From an uncultured Shinella sp. (GTDB lineage: Bacteria > Pseudomonadota > Alphaproteobacteria > Rhizobiales > Rhizobiaceae): DNA of 35,058 nt. Positions 1 to 7,376 of this stretch are shown here, in pieces. Location: positions 1 to 35,058 of the forward strand of contig NZ_CAMLFY010000042.1 of the NCBI RefSeq assembly GCF_946479415.1, written 5' to 3'. Below the pieces are notes generated by a model. It had not been told where the DNA came from. It saw only the letters and a program-made list of their open reading frames with translations, and did no database searches. A program made the translations under genes and the position numbers. How positions within the stretch are numbered: position 1 is the stretch's first letter; every line of letters begins with the position of its first letter.

Positions 1-640
1 CCTCGATCACCTTGGCCATGGTGAAGGTCTTGCCCGAGCCGGTGACGCCGAGCAGGACCTGGCTGCGCTCGCCGGAGGAGAGGCCCTCGACGAGATCGGC
101 AATGGCGGTCGGCTGGTCGCCGGCGGGCTGGTATTCGCTCATCATGCGGATGGCGATGCCGCCCTCCGACTTGGCCGGCCGGGCGGGGCGGTGCGGCGTC
201 CAGAGCTTGCCATCCTTGAACAGCGGGTTGCCGCTCTCGATGAGGGCGGACAAGGCTTCCACCGTGGCCGTGACGGCCGTGCCGGCATTGAGCGACGCGG
301 CGTCCTCCAGGGAGACATCGAGGCCGGAGACCGGGTTGAGGCCGGCGGCGGCGCGGGTTTTCGGATCGGACGAGCCGCCGATCGAGACGCCGCGGGACGT
401 CTTGGAGACGGTGACCTGCTCGGTGTGGCGGCGGGCGGCGTTCTCCACCGTCTTGCGGTGTTTGCCGGCCTTGGAGGCGACCTCGCGGCGGCTCTCGACG
501 CTGCCCGCCTCCGCTTCCGCCTCGAGCTGCTTCACCCAATCCGAGACGCTGCCGGACAGGGGCGCGCCTTCGAAAGGCGACTGCGGGGCTTCCTCGAAAC
601 CGGAGTTCGGGGCGGTGGGTTTTTTCGGAGCTTTGGCCAT
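1..640 (-). CDS. uvrB: UvrB, excinuclease ABC subunit B (N-terminal 213 residues, cut by window edge)
   Basis: Damage-recognition helicase-like subunit of cytoplasmic nucleotide excision repair; it accepts DNA from UvrA and recruits UvrC. Read on the minus strand from the ATG at 640, the canonical UvrB start region ([20 protein letters not shown]) begins only near residue 168 and is followed by a Walker A motif, GVTGSGKT, at the window edge. The first ~165 residues are a low-complexity, charged Ala/Glu/Pro-rich extension beginning [19 protein letters not shown]. Such extensions are known in rhizobial UvrB; most bacterial UvrB proteins lack them. The start is supported because no in-frame stop lies between 640 and the core. 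The rest of the protein, including the beta-hairpin and UvrC-interaction domain, lies outside the window. Confidence 0.93.
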   Translation of the reverse strand, partial: MAKAPKKPTAPNSGFEEAPQSPFEGAPLSGSVSDWVKQLEAEAEAGSVESRREVASKAGKHRKTVENAARRHTEQVTVSKTSRGVSIGGSSDPKTRAAAGLNPVSGLDVSLEDAASLNAGTAVTATVEALSALIESGNPLFKDGKLWTPHRPARPAKSEGGIAIRMMSEYQPAGDQPTAIADLVEGLSSGERSQVLLGVTGSGKTFTMAKVIE

Positions 641-753
641 GCGGGGAATATGGAGAGAGTCATGCGGAAAGAAAAGGGGTTTTGAGTACAAAAGGGAAAC
701 GAATTTGCAGCCGTCTCCACCCGTTATGAGAGAAGGCAGGGCGAGGGGCGATC

Positions 754-1701
754 ATGGATACGGTGATTGACGAGGCGGCATTGATGCCGAAGGAAAGTGC
801 GCTGGCGGAGCTGCACATGGCGGTGGCAGCCTACAATGCCGAGCGCGGCCGGGTGACGAACACCCTCTACGTCAACATGGTGCTGATGTTCGGCGGCTAT
901 GTCGTTCTGGCCGGCATCTTCGCCTATATCGCCATCATCGAGATCGACAAGAACATCGTCGGCATCGTGCTGGGGCTGCTGTTCTTCGGCGGCACGGTCG
1001 TCTGGCGCGTCGCGCAGGCGCCGTCGAAACGCTTCCAGCAGGATTTGCGCGACCGCATGCTGCCGCTGGTCTTCGGCTTCATCGACGAGGTGCACTATGT
1101 GCACGGCGCCGAGCCGCGCTTCATGGGCGCCATGCCCGGCAAGGAACTGGTGGCGCGCGACCGCAGCGAGCACGGCGATATGATCGCCGGCACGCATGAA
1201 GGGCTGGCCTTCACGCTGTCGGAAACGGAGATGAGCACCGGCAGCGGCAAGAACCGCAGCACGACCTTCAAGGGCATCATCTTCCATTTCGTGCGCGACG
1301 AGGAATTTCCCGGCCTGCTGCTGGCGGCGCGCAAGCCGAACAGCGTGCACCTGTTCTTCCGCGATCTCTTCGGCGGCAGCTCGATGCCGCTGGTGACGAG
1401 CGGCAATCCGGACCTCGATGCCTCCCACGAATTCCGCACCGACCGGCCGGAGGCCGCCACGCCCATCGTGCAGGGCGCGCTCGCCAAGGCGCTCGACTAT
1501 CTCTCCACCGAATGGCGCGACGACGTGGTGCGGCTGGCGCTGCGGCGGCGGGATTGTTACCTGCTGCTGCCCTCGAAGAAGGACTTTTTCGAGCTGCCGC
1601 CGGTGCATACGCCGATCGATTTCGACCGGCACCTGAAGCCGATGATCCGCGACCTCGTCACGCTGCTGGCGACCGCGAAGCTGGTCAGCAAGATCGGTTA
1701 G
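754..1701 (+). CDS. DUF3137 family membrane protein
   Basis: A 315-residue protein of unknown function. Two adjacent hydrophobic segments (about residues 43-65 and 69-88, the second including IVGIVLGLLFFGGTVVW) form a membrane hairpin. A soluble domain follows, with the pattern typical of DUF3137: an inner region rich in FKGIIFHF-type strands and a C-terminal helix near residues 290-312. The start has a good ribosome site (GAGGGG a few bases upstream). In many bacteria DUF3137 genes sit next to lemA; no lemA-like gene is visible here. The gene is divergent from uvrB (113 bp between starts), so the two may share a promoter region. The family assignment is from recognition of the overall pattern, not a search. 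Confidence 0.75.
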   Translation: MDTVIDEAALMPKESALAELHMAVAAYNAERGRVTNTLYVNMVLMFGGYVVLAGIFAYIAIIEIDKNIVGIVLGLLFFGGTVVWRVAQAPSKRFQQDLRDRMLPLVFGFIDEVHYVHGAEPRFMGAMPGKELVARDRSEHGDMIAGTHEGLAFTLSETEMSTGSGKNRSTTFKGIIFHFVRDEEFPGLLLAARKPNSVHLFFRDLFGGSSMPLVTSGNPDLDASHEFRTDRPEAATPIVQGALAKALDYLSTEWRDDVVRLALRRRDCYLLLPSKKDFFELPPVHTPIDFDRHLKPMIRDLVTLLATAKLVSKIG

Positions 1702-1956
1702 GTCATCGGTGTTTTCGTGAGCAGGGCACAGCTGGGAGCGACCATTAAGGTTCAGCCCGATCTGGCATCGACCTGTTCGAGGACCAATCAACGCCTCGAC
1801 CAGACCAGCGTCGATGAAGCCGGGGAGCGATATAGCCGAATGATCGTCAACATGCCGTCAATCAGGAAAATCTGCGCGTGACATCACCGATCACGCTATA
1901 TTCTGCTAAACCATTGCGATAGCTTTGTTGACGGATCCCAACCTGAAAGAATCGTC
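1702..1956. other. Intergenic stretch without a convincing gene
   Basis: This 255-bp stretch between the DUF3137 gene and the small membrane-protein pair has no convincing gene. A 54-codon open frame from a GTG near 1717 exists but shows no domain and no clear ribosome site. The last ~50 bases presumably hold the promoter of the downstream pair. Confidence 0.4.
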
Positions 1957-2499
1957 GTGACTTACATTTCCAAAACGATGCGCAGCCAGCTATCCGGCCC
2001 GCACGCCATTTACCACTCTGTCGTCAAGCTCACCCTTTTGAGCATCTTGCTGTTGGGCACGTCGGCCGTCGCCCTTTATTTTGCCCATCAGATTTTCAGC
2101 AAGGCGCCGGCCGATGCACCGCTCGACAGGCCGGTATGGCTGCTTCTCATCGTGGCGGGAGCCGGCCTCCTGTTTTTCTGCCTGCGCGCGCTGCCGAAAT
2201 GGCTAACGCTTGGCGCGCCCGCTCTGATCATTTCACAAGAGGGACTGACGTTTCGCGGTAAGCCCCTGATGCGCTGGCATGACATCATCGAAAATGAATG
2301 GGTGAGCCTTGGCGGCTTTGGTATCACGACGGGGGCAGCCCTGCATGTCCATACCTCAGACAGGAAGATCAAGCGCGAGGCCATCACCTTCAATTGTTCC
2401 GCGAGGGAATATATGCGCCTTTGCGAGCTTTATGAGCATAGCAGCGGGCAACACGTCGAGGATGCTCCGGCCGCTCCTGGCGGTGTCCGGCACCCATGA
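1957..2499 (+). CDS. Small membrane protein, STM3941-like
   Basis: A 180-residue protein with two transmembrane segments (about residues 24-46 and 61-80) followed by a cytosolic beta-rich domain. That domain contains APALIISQEGLTFRGKPL and a WHDI motif, like the membrane-anchored PH-type domain of STM3941-like proteins. The GTG start at 1957 is preceded by a purine-rich GAAAGA; an ATG at 1978 is an alternative. The stop overlaps the next start by four bases (ATGA at 2496-2499), so the two genes are almost certainly co-translated. Function is unknown. The domain name rests on the pattern 'two membrane helices then I-x-x-x-G-[IL]-x-[FW]' and is moderately sure. Confidence 0.6.
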   Translation: MTYISKTMRSQLSGPHAIYHSVVKLTLLSILLLGTSAVALYFAHQIFSKAPADAPLDRPVWLLLIVAGAGLLFFCLRALPKWLTLGAPALIISQEGLTFRGKPLMRWHDIIENEWVSLGGFGITTGAALHVHTSDRKIKREAITFNCSAREYMRLCELYEHSSGQHVEDAPAAPGGVRHP

Positions 2500-3317
2500 C
2501 ATCCGTCCTCGGCGAAAGCTCCATCGGCATAAAGAGAGGCTACGATGCTTCAGACCTCGAGGGCATCGACGAGATGCGTGTTTCTCGCCGGTTTCCAATC
2601 GGCGCTTTCTTGTGGAGCGTCGGTGGTCTTCTGGTCGTCGGCTTTTTGGCGGCGGTTGTCGTAAACGCCAAACTGAATTCTCCGCATGGCAACTTCCCGA
2701 ACATGGGATATGCCTATTTCTTCGCCTTTGCCGCCCTTGCCGGCACCGTCTACTATCTGCCGACACTCCTGGCTTTCCTGATGGCGCCGCGCCCCTTTAT
2801 TATCAACCGTGACGGCTTCCGTTACGGTCATCGGCAGCTGAGGTTCGATCAGGTTCGCGGTCTGCAGAACGATGTCGGAAGGTCCTCGACCCGGCTATTG
2901 CTGGACAAAGGCTCCTCGATCAGGCTCCGATGGCCGATCTGGCATGATAGCGGGTTACTTGTGGATCTGCTCGAACATCGCTGCCAGCCCCATTTGTTAT
3001 CGGCAGCAATCGCGCAGTTGCAGGCGGGCAAACGCGTCTGGTTCGGCTCGAAGCTGGCGCTGGACCGAAAGACATTGCGCATCAAACGCAAGGTTCTCCC
3101 CTTGGATACTGTCACGGATTTCCATTTTACCAGTCAATCCGATCGCGGTGACGAGACGTCGATGCTGAGGCTGCGAACCCTTAAGAGGGAATATCTGCTG
3201 GACGAGCGGCATATTACCAACGCCAAGGTGTTTGTGGGGGCGTTCAAGCATCTATCGGAATTACAAGATGACGACGGCACATCGCGCGCGGTGTCCGCGA
3301 AGCTGCTTCCGGAGTAA
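2496..3317 (+). CDS. Uncharacterised two-helix membrane protein with PH-like domain
   Basis: A 273-residue protein translated from an ATG that overlaps the upstream stop. Two hydrophobic segments (about residues 34-54 and 70-92) precede a segment, RPFIINRDGFRYGHRQLRFD, that mirrors the equivalent region of its upstream neighbour. This suggests the two are distant paralogues that work together at the inner membrane. A second strand-rich block near residues 185-250 contains LALDRKTLRIKRKVLPLDTV, so there may be two PH-like modules. GC content is lower by eye than in neighbouring housekeeping genes. No specific function can be assigned. Confidence 0.6.
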   Translation: MTSVLGESSIGIKRGYDASDLEGIDEMRVSRRFPIGAFLWSVGGLLVVGFLAAVVVNAKLNSPHGNFPNMGYAYFFAFAALAGTVYYLPTLLAFLMAPRPFIINRDGFRYGHRQLRFDQVRGLQNDVGRSSTRLLLDKGSSIRLRWPIWHDSGLLVDLLEHRCQPHLLSAAIAQLQAGKRVWFGSKLALDRKTLRIKRKVLPLDTVTDFHFTSQSDRGDETSMLRLRTLKREYLLDERHITNAKVFVGAFKHLSELQDDDGTSRAVSAKLLPE

Positions 3318-3347
3318 AATCGGAATATGGCCAACGTCGTTGACAGT

Positions 3348-3454
3348 CTAGAGCATCTCCGGTGAACTTTGGTTCACCGGAGATGCTCCAGCAGCTTGTT
3401 TTGACCGCATTATCCGACGCCGAAGCGATCTCGCTTCGGCTGGAAATGCTCTAG
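3348..3454. repeat. Rhizobial intergenic mosaic element (RIME-like palindromic repeat)
   Basis: A compact 107-bp element bounded by a perfect 9-bp inverted repeat (CTAGAGCAT at 3348-3356, ATGCTCTAG at 3446-3454). Inside are a perfect 17-bp inverted repeat (3351-3367 with 3372-3388, 4-base loop) and a perfect 10-bp one (GCCGAAGCGA at 3419-3428 with 3431-3440). This nested architecture and the CTAGAGCAT ends match the non-autonomous mosaic repeats scattered between rhizobial genes. It may also terminate the upstream operon. Confidence 0.8.
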
Positions 3455-3467
3455 CGGACCGCTCGCC

Positions 3468-3962
3468 ATGACACGCCATCGCAAACCGGGTCTGAAGACG
3501 CATCACTCCGACACGCCACCTCCCGGCATGTTTTCACCATCCGAAATTGCATCAGACCCCTCGTGGGTTCCGGATATGGCTGCTTTGGGCGAGCCGGCCA
3601 TGACTGCCGAAACCTATATCGCGGCATATCTTGCGGACGTCGATGCATGGTGGTGGTCAACGAACCTGCATCACGCGCCAAGAGTTTTCGCATTAAGACG
3701 CGCCCTTGCCATTATCGCGCAAGCAAAGATGCCCGATCACGAACGAGCTGTCGGCCAATTGGGTGTCGACCCGTTGGAGAATATGATGTCCGACGCGCTG
3801 CTTGATCTCTTGAGAGCCTGGATGCCGTTCACGCCTGCCATGTGCTACGCCCTTGGCTGCATAAGGATGGAATTCGAACCGCCTGAACTGCAACGCCGCC
3901 TGAATGCAATGATCGTGGAATCGCAGCGTGCCGCGGCGATCGGCAACAAGGATTGTGGCTAG
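3468..3962 (+). CDS. Hypothetical protein, possibly DUF6869-like
   Basis: A 164-residue, apparently cytosolic, mostly helical protein with no signal peptide. A recognisable stretch is QLGVDPLENMMSDALLDLL followed by a helical C-terminus with YALGCIRMEFEPPELQRRL. The 'L-G-x-x-P-L-E-x-[ML]' turn resembles DUF6869 proteins, which often sit in variable gene clusters; this is a weak assignment. Its start lies 14 bp after the mosaic repeat and lacks an obvious ribosome site, so a different start is possible. The last 149 bases are duplicated at 4638-4786 with seven mismatches and no gaps. Confidence 0.5.
   Translation: MTRHRKPGLKTHHSDTPPPGMFSPSEIASDPSWVPDMAALGEPAMTAETYIAAYLADVDAWWWSTNLHHAPRVFALRRALAIIAQAKMPDHERAVGQLGVDPLENMMSDALLDLLRAWMPFTPAMCYALGCIRMEFEPPELQRRLNAMIVESQRAAAIGNKDCG
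3812..3960 (+). repeat. Direct repeat, copy 1 (3' end of the 3468 gene)
   Basis: 149 bp, ungapped, 142/149 identical by hand count to 4638-4786. It covers the C-terminal ~50 codons of the 3468-3962 gene but not its stop codon. Confidence 0.9.
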
Positions 3963-4032
3963 AGCATCGAACGATGATAGGAATATTGGACAATAAGGCG
4001 ACCTTGGCAGACTCCGTCCAGGAGATCGTATT

Positions 4033-4530
4033 TTGAAAAACTGGCAGGAAACGCTCGATTCGGCGGCACCCTTGGTTGAGTTTCTCTCGTCATCCAGTTT
4101 CTTCGGCTTGCCCTATAGCGGTAGTGGCGAAGCTCTCGTTATCACAAACCCGGCTGTTGGCATCCAGTATGCGACTGATGCCTCCCTCACAGAATTTGAT
4201 GAATGGGAAACGGTTTCCGATTCATCGGGCGTCTTTCCCGATGGTTTTGAGTGGAGTCGGCAAATCTCCTGGCAACTCAACAAAAACCGATGCTGGGGGT
4301 TGGAAGACAGAAATTTCAACGGAGCCGACAGCAAGTGGATTTCAGGCGAAGCCTGTATCCTCAAGGAGCTGATGCTTCGGGACATGAATATCCTGTTGAA
4401 TTGCTATGCTAACGATTTCTTCCCGGGCCTGTGGAAGGATATTCTGCGAATCTATCTGGCGAATGGCTTTCCCTGCGGTTGGTCCTCGCATCGTCCGGCA
4501 GGGAAAATCGTTGTGTTTTCCAATTTTTGA
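4033..4530 (+). CDS. Hypothetical protein, immunity-protein-like
   Basis: A 165-residue soluble acidic protein starting at TTG (4033) with GGAG about 8 bases upstream. It has no signal peptide or membrane segment. The C-terminus carries YLANGFPCGWSSHRPAGKIV, a 'GFPCGW...P-x-G-K-x-[VI]-V-F' ending of a type seen in small immunity-like proteins encoded beside polymorphic toxins. I cannot name the family, and no toxin gene is visible nearby. It is sandwiched between a full gene and a truncated copy of that gene, a layout typical of recombining toxin/immunity clusters. Codon choice is less GC-biased than in flanking genes. Its function is unproven. Confidence 0.5.
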   Translation: MKNWQETLDSAAPLVEFLSSSSFFGLPYSGSGEALVITNPAVGIQYATDASLTEFDEWETVSDSSGVFPDGFEWSRQISWQLNKNRCWGLEDRNFNGADSKWISGEACILKELMLRDMNILLNCYANDFFPGLWKDILRIYLANGFPCGWSSHRPAGKIVVFSNF

Positions 4531-4581
4531 GCGCGGACAGCTCCACGCGACGAGCGGTTAATCCGCCGAAAGGCGGCGATA

Positions 4582-4809
4582 GTGCGGAAGCCCAGCGGCG
4601 GCCAGATCGCCTTGATGTCGCGACGCGTGGGTCTCCAGAGAGCCTTGATGCCGTTCACGCCTGCAATGTGCTACGTCCTTGGCTGCATAAGGATGGAATT
4701 CGAGCCGCCTGAACTGCAACGCCGCCTGAATGCAATGATCGCGGAATCGCAGCGTGCCGCGGCGATTGGCAACGAGGATTGTGGCTCCGCAGCTAGGGCG
4801 TCCCGATGA
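4582..4809 (+). pseudogene. Truncated duplicate of the 3468-3962 gene
   Basis: The open frame from 4582 contains, from about 4638, an in-frame copy of the C-terminal ~50 residues of the 3468 product (LMPFTPAMCYVLGCIRMEF and onward). The copy diverges after the shared DCG and reads on to a TGA at 4807, overlapping the 3' end of the opposing GGDEF-EAL gene. Upstream of 4638 the similarity is patchy, with short matches such as GATGTC and CGACGCG. The N-terminal two thirds of the parent gene are missing and there is no good ribosome site, so this is most likely a gene remnant left by duplication. Confidence 0.65.
4638..4786 (+). repeat. Direct repeat, copy 2 (orphan fragment)
   Basis: Partner of 3812-3960. 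Three of the seven differences change the protein: W to L, A to V and V to A near the start, middle and end of the shared coding stretch; another, K to E, lies before the final DCG. The fragment is still in one open frame. Confidence 0.9.
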
Positions 4810-6790
4810 CGGGGCGGGCCATGCGCTCGGCATGCTGGTCGAGCCAGCGCGGGATGTCGCCGGCCGGCATCGGGCGGGCGAAATGGTAGCCCTGGGCGTG
4901 GCGGCAGCCGAGCATGCGCAGAACCTCGGCCTCCTCCTCATCCTCGACGCCCTCCACGACGATATCGATGGACAGCGCATGGCCGATACCGATGAGGGCG
5001 GCGATGAGAGCCTGGTTTTCGCGGCTGGTGGCGATACCCTTGACGAAGCTGCGGTCGATCTTGAGCCGGTCGATTTGCAGGCTGACGAGATAGGCGAGGG
5101 AGGAATGGCCCATGCCGAAATCATCGACGGCGAGGCGGAAGCCGGCGGCTTCCAGCCGGGCGAGTTCCGCGCCCGCCGCCTGCGTATCGAGCGTGGCCTC
5201 CTCGGTGATCTCGATTTCCATCAGCGCCGGGGAGATGTTGTGCGCGCCGGCGATATCCGTCAGCAGACGCGACAGCGTGTCGCCGGAGAACTCGCGCGGC
5301 GAGACGTTCACCGCGACGGCCGCCTCCGGCAGGCCGAGGCGCGGCAGGGTTTGCAGCAGTTCGGCGGCGCAGGTCGCGACATAGCCGGTCAGCGCTGTTG
5401 ATATATGCAGGGCGTGGGCCGCACGCACGATATCCGGCGGACTGACCGCGCCGAGTTCGGGATGCGTCCAGCGCAGCAGCGCTTCGAAGCCGGTAACACG
5501 GCCGGTGGCAAGCTCCACCTGCGGCTGGAAGACGACTTTCAGCTCGCGGTTCTCGATGGCCTCCGTCAGGCCCGCCTCGATGAGGCGCTGACGCTCGATG
5601 CGGGCCTTGAGGACCGGATTGAACAGGCCAAGGCGGCGGCGGCCACCTTCCTTTGCGGCGTAGAGCGCGATATCGGCACTGGCGAAGAGATCGTCGGCCG
5701 TCTCGCCATGATGCGGATGCAGCGCCAGGCCGGCGCTGGCGCCGACCGTGACGGGCCGCTCGCCGATGACGATGGGATCGGCCGCGAGGCGGACGATGCC
5801 GTTGCCGATCTCGCGGCCGCGAGCTTCTGCCGCGTCCCCTTCGATGATGACGGCGAATTCGTCGCCGCCGAGGCGCACGACCGTATCATCGGGACCGGTC
5901 AGGCTGGCAAGGCGCGTGGCGATCTCCATCAGGACGGCATCGCCGGCGCCGTGGCCCATCGTGTCGTTGATCGCCTTGAAGCGATCGAGATCGACGGCGA
6001 GCAGCGCCAGCGTGCCGGTGGGAACGCTTTCGTCGAGCAGATCGCGCAGACGCTGGTTGAACAGCGCTCGGTTGCCCAGCCCGGTCAGCGGGTCGCGGTT
6101 CGCCAGCGAGGCAAGCTGGTGATAGGACTGGCGGATTTCCGCATTGGCATCCGACAGCGAGGCGGCAAGCGCCACCGCTTTCAGCCGGTCGATCTGGCTG
6201 CGGATGAAGCCGGCTTCGCTGAACTGGCTGGCGCGCAGCATCATCACCGCCAGCAGCAGGGCATCGGCGGCGATGACGAAGGCGGCCGTCGTGCCGGTGA
6301 TCAAGAGCGAGAGGATGGCCGATGCGAGCGGTGGCCCGGCGAAGAGGAGGGCGGTGCGGGAATAGGCCGTGCTCTGCATCAGCGATCCGGCGCAGATGCC
6401 GCCGATGATGAAGATGAGATAGGGATTGAGGCCATTGGCGCCGTGCAGCGCGCCGATGAAGGGCGGCAGGCTCCAGGCCAGACCTCCGCCGAGCGCACCG
6501 AGCGAGAGAACGCCAAGCGCGCGCTTCGGCCGCTCCACGGCGCAATTGAGCCGGCGGACGATCCGCACGCCGATATAGCGGGCGATGTTGATGGCAAGGA
6601 CGGTGGCGAGCCAGGCCAGGATGCCGAGGCTCGGTTCGTCGAGCCACAGCACCGCGGCGGTGGTGGCGGCCAGGAAGCAGTTCGCGCCGAGCGACAACGT
6701 GATACCGTCCAGCACGGACAAGGCCTGTGCGGAGAGGATCTGTCGTCTTGTCGCTTCATCCTCCGGCATCAGCCGGGTCGCATCCGTCAT
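4793..6790 (-). CDS. Membrane GGDEF-EAL protein (cyclic-di-GMP synthase/phosphodiesterase)
   Basis: A 665-residue inner-membrane protein that turns over the second messenger cyclic-di-GMP. The N-terminal ~190 residues hold five or six hydrophobic segments. A GGDEF domain follows with an intact GGDEF at about residues 308-312 in VRLGGDEFAVI, then an EAL domain with EAL at about 436-438 (GFEALLRW), DDFGMGHSSL and LKIDRSFVKGI. Both catalytic signatures are intact, so bifunctionality is possible, but which activity dominates cannot be read from sequence. The ATG at 6790 is preferred because GGGAAG precedes it; an in-frame ATG at 6853 has no such site. The 3' end runs into the duplicated fragment at 4582-4809. 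Confidence 0.9.
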   Translation of the reverse strand: MTDATRLMPEDEATRRQILSAQALSVLDGITLSLGANCFLAATTAAVLWLDEPSLGILAWLATVLAINIARYIGVRIVRRLNCAVERPKRALGVLSLGALGGGLAWSLPPFIGALHGANGLNPYLIFIIGGICAGSLMQSTAYSRTALLFAGPPLASAILSLLITGTTAAFVIAADALLLAVMMLRASQFSEAGFIRSQIDRLKAVALAASLSDANAEIRQSYHQLASLANRDPLTGLGNRALFNQRLRDLLDESVPTGTLALLAVDLDRFKAINDTMGHGAGDAVLMEIATRLASLTGPDDTVVRLGGDEFAVIIEGDAAEARGREIGNGIVRLAADPIVIGERPVTVGASAGLALHPHHGETADDLFASADIALYAAKEGGRRRLGLFNPVLKARIERQRLIEAGLTEAIENRELKVVFQPQVELATGRVTGFEALLRWTHPELGAVSPPDIVRAAHALHISTALTGYVATCAAELLQTLPRLGLPEAAVAVNVSPREFSGDTLSRLLTDIAGAHNISPALMEIEITEEATLDTQAAGAELARLEAAGFRLAVDDFGMGHSSLAYLVSLQIDRLKIDRSFVKGIATSRENQALIAALIGIGHALSIDIVVEGVEDEEEAEVLRMLGCRHAQGYHFARPMPAGDIPRWLDQHAERMARPVIGTP

Positions 6791-6962
6791 TGTCTTCCCG
6801 GTCCGAAGGAATCGCCGCCGCGACGATGCCGCGGATGGTGTGGGGGCGGGCATAAGATTGTCTTAACGGGGGATCGCGAGAATCCATGGCATGCGGCCTT
6901 GACGACGGCTGCCGCTCGGATATCTCCGTGGAGACTTTTTCTCCCAGCGTCAGGAATCGCTT

Positions 6963-7316
6963 ATGCCCTTCAGCCTCAACCCCGCGGCCGTCTGGCCGAT
7001 CGTGCTTCTCGCCCTTTCCAACGTCTTCATGACCTTCGCCTGGTACGGCCACCTGAAATTCAAATCGGCGCCGCTCTTCATCGCCATTCTCGCAAGCTGG
7101 GGCATCGCCTTCTTCGAATATTGCCTGGCCGTGCCGGCCAACCGCATCGGCCACGAGGTCTATTCGGCCGCACAGCTCAAGACCATCCAGGAGGTCATCA
7201 CGCTCCTGGTCTTCGCCGGCTTCTCCGTCTTCTGGCTCAAGGAAAGCCTCACCTGGAACCATGCCGTCGGCTTCATGCTGATCGCAGCGGGCGCTGCCTT
7301 CGTGTTCAAGGGCTGA
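6963..7316 (+). CDS. DMT-type membrane protein, DUF486
   Basis: A 117-residue protein with four hydrophobic helices (about residues 9-27, 37-55, 73-90, 97-115). It matches the DUF486 family of half-size drug/metabolite-transporter-like proteins: VLLALSNVFMTFAWYGHLKF near the start, the conserved YCLAVPANRIG and KTIQEVITL, and the C-terminal FMLIAAGAAFVFKG. The substrate is unknown; such proteins probably dimerise. The ATG at 6963 has AGGAA upstream. It is divergent from the GGDEF-EAL gene and stands alone. Confidence 0.85.
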   Translation: MPFSLNPAAVWPIVLLALSNVFMTFAWYGHLKFKSAPLFIAILASWGIAFFEYCLAVPANRIGHEVYSAAQLKTIQEVITLLVFAGFSVFWLKESLTWNHAVGFMLIAAGAAFVFKG

Positions 7317-7376
7317 GCGCGGTCTCCCAAATTAGCCGTAATCCAGTACAGAATGATGGGATTGGATGAGGTTCGC

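Noticed and set aside
1717..1881. 54-codon open frame from a GTG after the DUF3137 gene
   Set aside because: No ribosome site, no recognisable domain, and a composition that could arise in noncoding DNA.
4789..4803. Fourteen-base match (GCAGCTAGGGCGTC) to the left IS end near 10025-10038
   Set aside because: It is not extended on either side, there is no TIR partner, and 14-base matches are expected by chance a few times in a window of this size.
5405..7369. Very long plus-strand open frame opposite the GGDEF-EAL gene
   Set aside because: Antisense to a gene with intact GGDEF and EAL motifs; the composition (Gly/Asp/Arg-rich) is typical of a GC-rich shadow frame.
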